64,000 nt of DNA, taken from assembly GCA_964404445.1 (NCBI GenBank), contig CAYOJW010000007.1, positions 62,001-126,000 on the forward strand, given 5' to 3'. Shown here piece after piece: positions 10,126 to 18,851 of the stretch; position 1 is the first letter of the stretch; every line of letters begins with the position of its first letter. This stretch comes from UBA2336 sp964404445 (lineage in GTDB: Bacteria > Bacteroidota > Bacteroidia > Cytophagales > Cyclobacteriaceae). The notes below the pieces were generated by a model. The model ran no database searches and was not told the DNA's origin. It saw nothing but the letters and a program-made list of their open reading frames with translations. The translations under genes and the position numbers were made by a program.

Positions 10126-13100
10126 TCGTAAGCTTTGATCAAAAGATTCGGACAGGTTGTTTCATAATCAGTTTCTACTTCAACTTCATAATTATTGCCC
10201 ACGTATTTAGCCCACTCGTCTTGCGTCATGTTACGAGTAAGTTGAGGGCAAATCTGGCTTGCGAGAATTTTCGCATCGGTAGGCCATATTCTGATCTCTG
10301 ACTCGTGGCAGGCTGCAATCAAGTAATCCGACCCTTTTGTAAAGGCGATGTCCCAAATAAAACCATTGTTGTTATCCATTACGATGGGCAGGTCATCTGG
10401 CTTTTCGAGGAACCACATCTGTAAACGTTTGTCTGACCCCGCGCTGGCCAACAGTTTGCCATCGGGGCTAAACTCAACATCGTAAACCCCGGCACGGTGG
10501 CCTGTAAACTGGCGGCTGTCTTTACGTTGTGTGGCCATGTCGAACATTTTCACTAAGCCGCGTTTGGTTTTAAGTTCGTACGTGCCAAAGGCAATCTTTT
10601 TGCCATCGGGGCTAAACCTTACTGAAAGTATTTGCGCGGCAGTATCTTTCAATGCAATGCGATACTTCATGGCGGGCAGGTCTATCAGCACAAGCTCACC
10701 GCCCCACGTGCCGCCCACTGCCTGTTTGCCATCGGGGCTAACCGATAACGCTTTTAACTGGAAAGGCAATGCGGCAGAGGCCGTTACCTTGCCTGTACGA
10801 TGATCGACCAACGCAATTGTTTTGTCGGACTTGCTAACGATAAAGCCTGAGTCGTCTGGCAAAAACTGTATGGCATTGGTAGCGCCTTGCAATGTTTTAA
10901 CGGCAAGTGGTTTTGTTTTTGAACTGCGTAAATCAAATACCTGCACATCGGATGAGTCGGTTCCGTTAACCAAATAGTTTTCATCGTTGCTTAATGCTAC
11001 AATGCGGTTCGGGTACGGGTTTTCGTATTGGGTTGGTGTGCCCTTTAATGTTGCAAAATTGCCTGCGAATATCCGGCCATCGGCTGCAGCGGCATAAAAC
11101 TGATCGGATTTGCGTGAAAGAGCAATTGAATTTATACGGTTACGGGCAGGCCCCTGTACCTTAATGGCGTTATAGGTTTTACCCGAAATTTGTTGCAAGG
11201 CATGGTACAATCCCGCATAAATGTTGGGGTCGTATTTTTTTCCGCCATGGCGATTATGAAAATGAAATGCCTGCATGGCTTGTAGCCCGGCTAAATCTTT
11301 ATCGTCATCTTCCTGTATGGATCTTAACGCTAACGATTGGGCTAACTGCAACATAAACAATGAGGCGGTTTTTTCTCGTGATTCATTTGCCCATTGTGCG
11401 GACTTATCGGCTTCCTGGCGTGCTACAATTTCGTAGCCTTTTGCTTCAATGGCTTTGCGCTCTTCTTCCTGGGCTTTTAGTAAAGCTTCTTTTGTTATAA
11501 TAACCTGCCGTTGTATGTTATTATATGCTTCCTGTAATTGTTCAGCAAGTTTATCAGATTTGTCTTTCGCCTCTACTGCCGCCTCACGTTCGGTTTTAGC
11601 TAACTCAGTCTGCTTTTCTGCCTCTGCTTTAGCAATGGTTGCTTCTTTCTCTCTCAGTTTGGCCTCCTCAGAATTGCGCTCGGCTTCAATGGTCTGGATT
11701 TGCGCATACACAAAAAACATAATCGCAATCAATGCAGCAATACCCAGCACAATAGCCGTAACACGCGCCCTGCGCAGTACGCGCTTTTGCAGCATCTCCT
11801 GGTTTTTTAACTCAGCTTCGTAGGTAATACGGCTGGTATCTAAAAACACAATGGCACGCTCAAAGGCATCGTCATACCGGTGTGCCCACTCGCGGGTAGG
11901 GCGTTGTTTCTTTTGCCAGTTTAAGGCAAGCTGTAAATCGGGCGGGCGCCACAAACCGGTTTTACCGATCTGGTACATGGCTGCCGCTTCCGACAGGCGC
12001 TTGTACATAGTGGCCGATTCAAATTCTTCATCTACCCACTCGCTCAGCTTCGTCCATATACGCATCAAACTCTCGTGCGAAAGCTCAATGATCGATTCGC
12101 TGGTTAACGGTACATAGTGCGCAGGCATTAAAAACGAACGGCCGGGTTTGCGGAAATGCTCAACCACACGAATCACGTCATCTTCGCTGGCATCGGCCAG
12201 TTCGGCCAGCAAGCCTAACCTGACGGGCCTGCGCATACCCTTGTTGTCTTCGGTTTTTTCGGTGATGCTTTTGAACATCACCTCTGCGATTTCTTTCTCG
12301 CGTATCGACAGCGATTCGTACAACTCGTTGGCGTGCTGCGACAATGCCTGTGATACCTTACCTACAGCATTGTAATGACGGATGTCCATCGGTTCGCCCG
12401 GTTCGCGGTTTTCGAGCCAGTAATCCCACGTACGCATAAGGGCGTGCTGCAAAATGGGCAGGTGATCCTGATTTTTGCCCATGTCGCTCAACAGGCGGTT
12501 TACCAAACGCTGCGAAATTTTACCTCCCCCCACGGCCACCGGCCCTTCAATAACCATTTTGCGCTGTTCGCGCGACATCTGCGGAACTAAGTAATTGCTT
12601 TTGTTGATTTCGTCTGTCAAGTGCGGAAACACCGAACAGTTAGCGATAAAATCCGACCGCATGGTAATGGCCGAATAAATGGGCGTATCGCGTTGCTGAA
12701 CAGCCGTAAGTAACAGGTTTACATACTCTTGCGATTGGTTGGCGGCTTCATCTCCGGTGTATTCTTCCGATAGCCGGAACAGTTCTTCGAACTGGTCAAC
12801 CATGAAAAAGATATTCTCTAACTGGTGACTCTGCAAATAGCGCGACACCTCCACCAATCCGTTGGGGCTGCTGCGCAACACCGATAAAATGATGGCTTTA
12901 TGGATAGCCCTGTCTTCGGGCAGAATGCGCTTATGCGAGATTAAGTATTGAACAATCGATTCGGCCAGATTCTGAACGGGCGCTGTTCCCGGCCGGGTAA
13001 CGATAATGTGCCAGTCGGAACTTGAATGCGTTACAAAACCACCGAAAAGCGCGGGCACTAAGCCGCAATACATTAACGATGATTTACCACTGCCGGAGTA

Positions 13101-13301
13101 ACCCATTACGCATACAAAGCGGTTTTGGGCAAGTTTTAACAGGATTTCGTCAACCTGGCCTTCGCGGCCAAAGTATAAATGGCACTCATCAACCGTGAAG
13201 GGTCTTAATCCCGGAAACGGGTTTACCGTACCGGGAGTAATATGCTGTCGCTCCTCCGGATAGGTTAAGACATCTTGTTTTTGTACCTTATCGGTTACCA
13301 T
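10122..13301 (-). CDS. membrane-spanning nSTAND1-type NTPase with C-terminal WD40 repeats
   Basis: 1059 residues without a signal peptide. The first part is a STAND P-loop NTPase of the nSTAND1 type: PFPGLRPF and YFGRE lead-in, Walker A GYSGSGKSS at about 67-75, Walker B FFMVDQFEEL at about 165-174. A single hydrophobic helix (TAIVLGIAALIAIMFFVYA) lies at about 512-535, followed by a Glu/Lys-rich coiled coil of about 100 residues. WD40-like repeats then fill about 715-1020 (for example VRFSPDGKKIAFG and VEFSPDGKLLASAGSDKRL). The tail contains LTRNMTQDEWAKYVG, a motif I associate with Bacteroidota WD40 proteins. With one membrane helix, the NTPase would be cytoplasmic and the propeller periplasmic, or both cytoplasmic if the helix is only an anchor. 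First gene of the block. STAND proteins are usually signal-activated switches; the signal and output here are unknown. Confidence 0.85.
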   Translation of the reverse strand: MVTDKVQKQDVLTYPEERQHITPGTVNPFPGLRPFTVDECHLYFGREGQVDEILLKLAQNRFVCVMGYSGSGKSSLMYCGLVPALFGGFVTHSSSDWHIIVTRPGTAPVQNLAESIVQYLISHKRILPEDRAIHKAIILSVLRSSPNGLVEVSRYLQSHQLENIFFMVDQFEELFRLSEEYTGDEAANQSQEYVNLLLTAVQQRDTPIYSAITMRSDFIANCSVFPHLTDEINKSNYLVPQMSREQRKMVIEGPVAVGGGKISQRLVNRLLSDMGKNQDHLPILQHALMRTWDYWLENREPGEPMDIRHYNAVGKVSQALSQHANELYESLSIREKEIAEVMFKSITEKTEDNKGMRRPVRLGLLAELADASEDDVIRVVEHFRKPGRSFLMPAHYVPLTSESIIELSHESLMRIWTKLSEWVDEEFESATMYKRLSEAAAMYQIGKTGLWRPPDLQLALNWQKKQRPTREWAHRYDDAFERAIVFLDTSRITYEAELKNQEMLQKRVLRRARVTAIVLGIAALIAIMFFVYAQIQTIEAERNSEEAKLREKEATIAKAEAEKQTELAKTEREAAVEAKDKSDKLAEQLQEAYNNIQRQVIITKEALLKAQEEERKAIEAKGYEIVARQEADKSAQWANESREKTASLFMLQLAQSLALRSIQEDDDKDLAGLQAMQAFHFHNRHGGKKYDPNIYAGLYHALQQISGKTYNAIKVQGPARNRINSIALSRKSDQFYAAAADGRIFAGNFATLKGTPTQYENPYPNRIVALSNDENYLVNGTDSSDVQVFDLRSSKTKPLAVKTLQGATNAIQFLPDDSGFIVSKSDKTIALVDHRTGKVTASAALPFQLKALSVSPDGKQAVGGTWGGELVLIDLPAMKYRIALKDTAAQILSVRFSPDGKKIAFGTYELKTKRGLVKMFDMATQRKDSRQFTGHRAGVYDVEFSPDGKLLASAGSDKRLQMWFLEKPDDLPIVMDNNNGFIWDIAFTKGSDYLIAACHESEIRIWPTDAKILASQICPQLTRNMTQDEWAKYVGNNYEVEVETDYETTCPNLLIKAYE

Positions 13302-13444
13302 ATACCACAGACAACCTGAAAGTTAAGTATTTAAAATTAATTAAATGGTATTAACCGTCAGGATAAGCTTAAAAAATCGGTTTTTTGTCTATTAGTCGAA
13401 AAAATCTGAACTAAGGTAAGGAATTTTAGGCCAAAAAACCAAAT

Positions 13445-16400
13445 CTATACGAATGTGAGCACTTTATCGGCCAGTTTTACGTTATCGGCCAACAGCTCGT
13501 AAAACTTGTCCTTGTCGAATTTTATGATGCTCACATCGGTTTGTGCCACAATCAGATTGGTGTTCAGGTAGTTTGGTTTGGCTAACATTTCGCCAATAAA
13601 CTGGCCACGGGTATAGGTTGTTAGTTGGGCGCCTTCCTGGTAAAATTCAACAGTCCCCTCTGCCAGTATATAGAAATCGTTATTCACCCGGTCGTCTAAA
13701 ACAAGACTTTGCCCCTGCGCCAGATGCATTTCTTCGCTTATGTCGGACAACAACGAAAGGGTGAGGCCGGGAATGTCTTCAAACAAATCGATGGTTTGGA
13801 AAAACAATACTTCTTCGAGGTTGCTCAGGCGTTTTTTATGAATAATGATGTTGTTCAACTGCCGTTGCTTTTGTTCGGGCAGGCGGGTAATGTTTTTCAG
13901 GTAATCTTTTTCGCTTACTTGGTACAAAGCCCAGGCCGCGCTTTCGCTGATCAGGTTATCAGGGTTGAACATTTGTGCGATCAGGTCTAACATAAATTCC
14001 GTGTACTTCATCAGCCCGATCTGATACAAAACACACGCTTTGGTCCACCGGTTTGATTGTGTAAAGTCGCGGTTCATCATAAACTTGAGTGCCAGCTTCG
14101 CATCTAACCGAACCCTCGGGTAAAAGATGTCGAGCTTGTTTATCTGTTCGGTATCGGGTATATCGTCTAAGATCGGAATTACCCGCTGTTTTAACTGATC
14201 GGACAGAAAGACATCCAACAGTTCGACTGCATAGGTTATGCCTTCAGATGTACCGCTGTCGATGTTCTCTTTTACCAACTGGATTGACCGCGTATCGTAC
14301 AACATGGCTAACAGCATGTAAACGTGCTCAATATCACTTTTAATCTCGTTACGCAACGAATTGATTATCTGTTTATTAAATCCATCATAGCCAACTTCCT
14401 GTATAGCACCTAAATTCCACCGGATGTCGGCTATGTCGGTTTCAATGGCATACTTGATGCGCGTAATCTGCGACACCCTGGCTTTAAACCCGCATTCGCC
14501 CAGTGACAACAACACCTGCGAAACGATAACCTTGTTCGGGTAATCGATTTTATTCCAGAGGGCATCTTTTGCACGCGCCCCTCCTATCTTTCCCATTACC
14601 TGTACCAAACGTAGCATTACTTGTGTACGCTGGTTACTGCGGTAAAAGGCACTGTCGAGCATGGGTATTGTTTTTACGCCAATCTGAATGAGTGTGTTCA
14701 TCGACTGGTTACTGTACACCGGGTTGTTCAGATTCTCGATCAGTGCATTGATAACTTCGTTGTTCCATTTTTTTACCGATGAACGGATAGCGGTATTGCG
14801 CACTTTGGGTTCGGAATCGTTCAGCAACTCAAGCAAGAAAGAAACACACTCATCGGCCGAAGTGTGCAGCAACAACTCTGCGGCATACTGACGGTCGTCC
14901 GGACTTGACGAACGTGTTAAACGCTGAATACGGACTTTGGTAATGTCGCCTTCGTGCTGAATAATCTGTTCCAGATCGCTTTTCGAGAGAATGGTTTTAG
15001 ACGACCCGTCAACCCGCGAGTTATCGATATGGATTACATACTTATCGGAAACGGAAAGCCCTTTCAATTCATTTAAACGCTCTTGCGCATACTCGCTTAC
15101 GGTGCCGTCCTGGTTTTTGATCAGCCCGTTTACCCAAACCGACATTTTACCCGCATTGATTTTCTCTAAAAGTTTGAACGAGAACACCGCTTTACGCGCC
15201 TCAGGCTCGGTGAGCATACGTTCGAGTTTTTGTGTTACCCGTGTAAAACCCTGTTCGAGTTTATCTTCCTGATAATCAGCATTTTCAAGTTTTATACGGA
15301 TCTTATTTCTATACCCTGCGTAAAGCCTGTTTACCACGAAATAGTAAGCCACTACCAACCCCACCAGGATTATAGCAATATGAATAACTTCAAAGAAAGG
15401 GATAAACGCCAGCGCAAAAATGAGAAGCCCCCCAATAAACCGGGCACTTTCGTTCACCACACCTTCTACTTTCGCCTGGATGCTGAAACGCAAACGGCCG
15501 TCTAACGGAATAAAAAATAATTTATAAACGGGGTTCTCTAACGAGTCGCGCAACGTCCAGCTAAACAGGCGGGTCATGGCCACAAACAAGAAGAAATATA
15601 CAAAGCCTTGTGGCGAAACCGCTTTGTCGTAACCATACACGTAACCGACAATAACCGATCCGATCGAGAATATGCCCAGCACAATGGGCAAGATCAGCAA
15701 CGAAATACGCAGCCCGTAGGTACCGATAATCCGGTTGTTGACAAAGGTTTGCATCACCAAACTCAATACATACACCGCACCCATAAAAAATGCATTGAAG
15801 TTAGTAAGCTCGCGCTGGTCGGGGTATTGCTCCTGAACCATTTCCTGAAAAGCATACTGGTTAAGCACGAAGGCCGTCATCGACACCACCAGCATAAGCG
15901 ACATGATGCGGATGTATTTATCTGAAAACAGCTTAGTCATGCTCGTTTCTTTGCGAACACTCGCATCAAATTCAGACGGGTCGTTTTTAGAAAGCGTGAA
16001 CGAAGCAGAAACCCAGAACAGCAAGCCGCCCACGATGAGCATACTCAGACTACAAGCAAACAAATAGTCGGTGGTATCGGGTACGAGGCGTGCCGTTATC
16101 GGGATAAGAAAAGAAGCAAGGATTGAAGCCACAAGCTGCCCGGTATCAATCCAGCCGATAATGCTTTTCGTTTGGCGGAAATTAAACAACCGGCCAAAAG
16201 TACCCCAGTACGATAACAGCAATACTGCGATCATGGGGCCAGAGGCACAATACATGGTAAAGATTACGGCATTGTGCCACGGAAAGCCATCAATGTGCAA
16301 CAGTACATAAACCGTAACGGTAAACGCCAGGATAACCGCCACGCAAATCTGCGTAAGCACCGAAAACCGTATAACATCCTGAAAATAAGAGAATAATATC

Positions 16401-16597
16401 GTTGACAGGATGCCCAAAATACCCGCCACCAGAATGGCTTTGTCAAGGTAATCGCCCATCCGGTTAAGAAAAATCGAGTCGGCTGTTACCTGATAGGTGG
16501 CGATGAACACCCCCATAAAAAACCCGATGGCCAGCATTAGTGCAACTTGCCGTTGTTGGGTGGTTTTCAGTTGTAGGAACTCCGGTACGCCCGCCAT
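13445..16597 (-). CDS. NTT/MFS-like transporter fused to HEAT repeats and a cyclic-nucleotide-binding domain
   Basis: 1050-residue inner-membrane protein with three parts. Residues about 15-430 contain around ten to twelve hydrophobic helices and resemble the Npt1/Npt2 ATP:ADP-translocase-like (MFS-related) family. Residues about 560-890 are alpha-helical HEAT-type repeats (AAELLLHTSADECVSFLLEL, DSEPKVRNTAIRSSVKKW, DALWNKIDYPNKVIVSQVLL). Residues about 910-1050 form a cyclic-nucleotide-binding domain (FEDIPGLTLSLLSDISEEMH, DFYILAEGTVEFY, GQFIGEM), though the usual Arg of the phosphate-binding cassette is not evident after GQFIGEMLAK, so binding may be lost. The substrate is unknown; ATP exchange is not expected in a free-living cell. 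It is monocistronic or preceded only by a terminator at 16621-16650. The 13302-13444 gap before the next gene shows no clear signal. Confidence 0.8.
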   Translation of the reverse strand: MAGVPEFLQLKTTQQRQVALMLAIGFFMGVFIATYQVTADSIFLNRMGDYLDKAILVAGILGILSTILFSYFQDVIRFSVLTQICVAVILAFTVTVYVLLHIDGFPWHNAVIFTMYCASGPMIAVLLLSYWGTFGRLFNFRQTKSIIGWIDTGQLVASILASFLIPITARLVPDTTDYLFACSLSMLIVGGLLFWVSASFTLSKNDPSEFDASVRKETSMTKLFSDKYIRIMSLMLVVSMTAFVLNQYAFQEMVQEQYPDQRELTNFNAFFMGAVYVLSLVMQTFVNNRIIGTYGLRISLLILPIVLGIFSIGSVIVGYVYGYDKAVSPQGFVYFFLFVAMTRLFSWTLRDSLENPVYKLFFIPLDGRLRFSIQAKVEGVVNESARFIGGLLIFALAFIPFFEVIHIAIILVGLVVAYYFVVNRLYAGYRNKIRIKLENADYQEDKLEQGFTRVTQKLERMLTEPEARKAVFSFKLLEKINAGKMSVWVNGLIKNQDGTVSEYAQERLNELKGLSVSDKYVIHIDNSRVDGSSKTILSKSDLEQIIQHEGDITKVRIQRLTRSSSPDDRQYAAELLLHTSADECVSFLLELLNDSEPKVRNTAIRSSVKKWNNEVINALIENLNNPVYSNQSMNTLIQIGVKTIPMLDSAFYRSNQRTQVMLRLVQVMGKIGGARAKDALWNKIDYPNKVIVSQVLLSLGECGFKARVSQITRIKYAIETDIADIRWNLGAIQEVGYDGFNKQIINSLRNEIKSDIEHVYMLLAMLYDTRSIQLVKENIDSGTSEGITYAVELLDVFLSDQLKQRVIPILDDIPDTEQINKLDIFYPRVRLDAKLALKFMMNRDFTQSNRWTKACVLYQIGLMKYTEFMLDLIAQMFNPDNLISESAAWALYQVSEKDYLKNITRLPEQKQRQLNNIIIHKKRLSNLEEVLFFQTIDLFEDIPGLTLSLLSDISEEMHLAQGQSLVLDDRVNNDFYILAEGTVEFYQEGAQLTTYTRGQFIGEMLAKPNYLNTNLIVAQTDVSIIKFDKDKFYELLADNVKLADKVLTFV

Positions 16598-16620
16598 AGA
16601 ATGAACAAATATATAGCAAA

Positions 16621-16650
16621 AAAAGCGGCTCTGGAACAGAGCCGCTTTTT
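16621..16650. terminator. perfect 13-bp hairpin terminator
   Basis: The arms AAAAGCGGCTCTG (16621-16633) and CAGAGCCGCTTTT (16637-16649) are exact inverted repeats around a GAA loop and end in T runs in both directions. It sits between the stop of the Skp-like gene and the start of the transporter fusion, both on the minus strand, so it should end the Skp transcript. Confidence 0.88.
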
Positions 16651-16671
16651 AATCATGCATGAATGTGTCGC

Positions 16672-17295
16672 TTATTTCTTTTCCGTAACCGAGTCGGCTT
16701 TTGGTTTGTTGCCACTCTTGTCAGCGGCATACACCGAGTTAAGCCCTTCAATAACGGGTTTGGTGATGTCTAAAATTTCTTTACCATACAGCACATCGCT
16801 GGTTTGATCGAATTTTAATACAACCTGAAGACCGTTTTCTTCGCTGTATGTTTTCAGGAATGCCGTGATGCGGTCGTACAGTTCTTTGTTTAATTCCGAC
16901 TCATCTTTCATCACCTCCTGATTGAGGCTTTGCTGATACATCTGCAAATTTTGCTGTTTCTTGGCTAAGTCTTCTTCTAACGCCTTGGCCTGCCCGATGG
17001 TCATGTTGGAAACGTTACGCTGGTAGGCGGTAATTTCGTTTTGTAAATTTTGGGCACGTGTACGGAAATCCTTGTCCATTTTTTGGGTTTTTGCCTCCAG
17101 AATAACCCGCTTGTCGTCTAAAAATTTGTAGTGTTTTACAACACTGTCGGAATTAATAAATGCGATGGTCAGATCCCCGGCAATTTCGGTTGACGAACCG
17201 GAAGTGCTGCCTCCTTTTGGGGAAAACTGTTTGTAAAACAAAAAAGCTACTGCGATTAACAGTACGATATTAAGAATGAGTGAAAGGTTTTTCAT
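16672..17295 (-). CDS. ompH: OmpH/Skp-family periplasmic chaperone
   Basis: 207-residue protein with one N-terminal hydrophobic segment (ILNIVLLIAVAFLFYKQF) acting as signal or anchor. It continues with the OmpH/Skp pattern: a short strand (IAFINSDSVVKHYKFL), then a long coiled coil (about 60-135, with EDLAKKQQNLQMYQQSL) and a return strand (GLQVVLKFDQTSDVLYG, ILDITKPVIEGLN). Skp proteins hold unfolded outer-membrane proteins in the periplasm for delivery to BamA. The tail after about 185 is polar and low in complexity. It has its own candidate promoter at 17321-17328 and a terminator downstream, so it is probably transcribed alone, unlike the bamA-skp pairs of many Bacteroidota. A second paralogue elsewhere is likely. 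Confidence 0.88.
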   Translation of the reverse strand: MKNLSLILNIVLLIAVAFLFYKQFSPKGGSTSGSSTEIAGDLTIAFINSDSVVKHYKFLDDKRVILEAKTQKMDKDFRTRAQNLQNEITAYQRNVSNMTIGQAKALEEDLAKKQQNLQMYQQSLNQEVMKDESELNKELYDRITAFLKTYSEENGLQVVLKFDQTSDVLYGKEILDITKPVIEGLNSVYAADKSGNKPKADSVTEKK

Positions 17296-17320
17296 TACCG
17301 GTTTAGTTGAATTAAGGGCA

Positions 17321-17328
17321 CAAATATA
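17321..17328 (-). promoter_or_regulatory. candidate -7 box (TATATTTG) of the Skp-like gene
   Basis: On the minus strand the sequence TATATTTG matches the Bacteroidota -7 consensus TAnnTTTG and lies 25 bases before the ATG. A convincing -33 TTTG is not visible at the usual spacing, so the call is moderate. Confidence 0.45.
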
Positions 17329-17363
17329 ACGATCTCGGGCTATTGTGCTGTACGACTGTTAAA

Positions 17364-17930
17364 CTAAACTTCTTCCTCTTTGGTTTGGAAAGAATACAGG
17401 GTATCGTCTAAGTTCAGGCTGTCGCTGTTAAAATCGGTAACAAATTTTTCGACTACTTCGGGTGTGATCGCCTCAACGTGCAGGCCAATGTCGAGGGCAA
17501 TCCCGAAATCAACATGGTCGTCCATATCCACGTGCTCCTGCACCTTAACGGCCTCATCCTCTTCTAATTCCATAATTACTTCGGCCATGTATAAGCCTAT
17601 TTCCTCTTCCTGACTATCCAATGCTTCGAGGTCACCGTTTTCATCTTCATCGTAAGCGATTTTGCGATAATCCGGAAAGTGGTTAGCCGCCCGGTGTTCG
17701 GCAATCTCAAACAATTCACTTTCGTGCTGAAACCGGAGCGTATAGATTACCGCATCGTACACCACCTCTGCACCCGAATCGTCTTTACCCACAAAATAAA
17801 AATGCAGGTATTCATCGTTGTTGTCCTCATCCCCTTCTTCAACAACAAAAAGCTGCCCCCCGGCTGCTATTCGCGCCTTGAAATCTTTAATTACCGCAGG
17901 GTCATAACCTTTATTTGTTACCGTGTGCAT
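17364..17930 (-). CDS. acidic protein of unknown function
   Basis: 188 residues, strongly acidic, with runs such as EEGDEDNNDEY, DEDENGDLEALDSQEEE and ELEEDEAV. There is no signal peptide, membrane helix or known motif. The first half alternates like a small beta-rich domain (HFYFVGKDDSGAEVVYDAVI, YTLRFQHESELFEIAEHRA) and the second half ends in a helix (TPEVVEKFVTDFN). It looks cytosolic. It lies between the Skp-like gene and a 332-bp intergenic stretch; a weak promoter-like TACCTTCA is found 20-27 bases before the ATG. I do not recognise the family. Codon usage resembles its neighbours, so I see no sign of transfer. Confidence 0.72.
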   Translation of the reverse strand: MHTVTNKGYDPAVIKDFKARIAAGGQLFVVEEGDEDNNDEYLHFYFVGKDDSGAEVVYDAVIYTLRFQHESELFEIAEHRAANHFPDYRKIAYDEDENGDLEALDSQEEEIGLYMAEVIMELEEDEAVKVQEHVDMDDHVDFGIALDIGLHVEAITPEVVEKFVTDFNSDSLNLDDTLYSFQTKEEEV

Positions 17931-18262
17931 ATATTAGTTAGCTAACGGATGAAGGTAACAAGGAATGTGTTAAAAAAACCAAAATCCGGAAAATAATTTT
18001 TTAAACGTCATGCCGAGTGCAGTAATGTCCGGCAAAGTGAAAAAATTAAGCCACGAGCCTGCGGTAAGCAGGGCATCCTCGAATGTAAAAGCACCGCAAG
18101 CCTAAAGGCATACGCAGATCCCTCGTTCCTCGGGATGACCAAACTATTCTATATGAGTTATCTATTAAAAAGACCAATCGAAATAATCAGTTGCAACATT
18201 CGATCGCTATCGGATTTGAAATGTGTCCTGTAATCTATGTGGTTTAGGACTAAAAACAGCTT
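17931..18262. other. 332-bp intergenic region with repeat debris
   Basis: No gene is supported here. It contains a weak promoter candidate for the acidic-protein gene (17950-17983, minus strand: TTTG, 22 bases, TACCTTCA), a repeat element with inverted ends (18006-18140), and a 12-base match ATCTATGTGGTT (18233-18244) to the inverted repeat found at 30523-30678. Confidence 0.6.
18006..18140. repeat. intergenic repeat element with CGTCATGCCGAG / CTCGGGATGAC ends
   Basis: The ends GTCATGCCGAG (18007-18017) and CTCGGGATGAC (18129-18139) are inverted repeats with one mismatch. The same end sequence recurs at 31511-31609 (GTCATCCCGAGC / GCTCGGAATGAC), and both copies contain 'gatc..tcg' and 'gcagg' pieces. 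This is the type of short palindromic, non-autonomous repeat often found between Bacteroidota genes. No transposase is inside. Confidence 0.6.
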
Positions 18263-18775
18263 CTACTTAAACCATTCGGCATACATCGGGTAATTTTTAG
18301 CCGTACGCAAAATCACCTCGCGCATATTTTCGCCAATAGCTTTCACCTTTTTGGCGGGCATACCTGCATAAATGCTTCCCGGCTCTACTACCGTACCGGC
18401 CAGCACAACAGCCCCCGCAGCAATTACAGAATTTTCACCTATCACGGCATCGTCCATAACAATGGCACCCATCCCGATCAACACATTATCATGCACGGTA
18501 CAGCCGTGTACAATGGCATTGTGGGCTATCGAAACATTATTACCGATAACGGTTTTTGCTTTTTGATAAGTACAATGAATAACAGCGCCATCCTGTATGT
18601 TGGTATTGTTGCCAATGGTAATGGAATGAACATCGCCACGCACTACGGCATTAAACCACACCGTGCAGTTATCGCCCATCGTTACCTCGCCTACTACAAC
18701 AGCGTTTTCGGCTATGAAACAATTGGCACCAAACGTTGGGGTGCACCCTCTTACGGTTCTGATAATGGCTGGCAT
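18263..18775 (-). CDS. gamma-carbonic-anhydrase-like hexapeptide-repeat protein
   Basis: 170 residues forming a left-handed beta-helix of hexapeptide repeats (ENAVVVGEVTMGDNCTVWFN, TNIQDGAVIHC, NVSIAHNAIVHGCTVHDNVL), closed by a C-terminal helix (ENMREVILRTAKNYPMYAEW). The three His of the metal site in gamma-type carbonic anhydrases are visible in AVIHC and IAHNAIVHG, so a zinc or other metal can be bound at trimer interfaces. The family (YrdA/PaaY/CaiE) includes active carbonic anhydrases and proteins of uncertain activity, so the reaction is not settled. It is divergent from miaB; the 76-bp gap between them must hold both promoters. Confidence 0.88.
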   Translation of the reverse strand: MPAIIRTVRGCTPTFGANCFIAENAVVVGEVTMGDNCTVWFNAVVRGDVHSITIGNNTNIQDGAVIHCTYQKAKTVIGNNVSIAHNAIVHGCTVHDNVLIGMGAIVMDDAVIGENSVIAAGAVVLAGTVVEPGSIYAGMPAKKVKAIGENMREVILRTAKNYPMYAEWFK

Positions 18776-18851
18776 ATTGTTGAAATTCGTACTGACAAGA
18801 TGTCACAAAAAAACACTAAAAGTTTGTATTTTTACCCCCTGATTAAGAATA

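Noticed and set aside
10122..13301. Avs-like antiphage defence STAND protein
   Set aside because: No effector nuclease or protease domain, no defence-island neighbours, and coupling to outer-membrane and secreted proteins fits an envelope role better.
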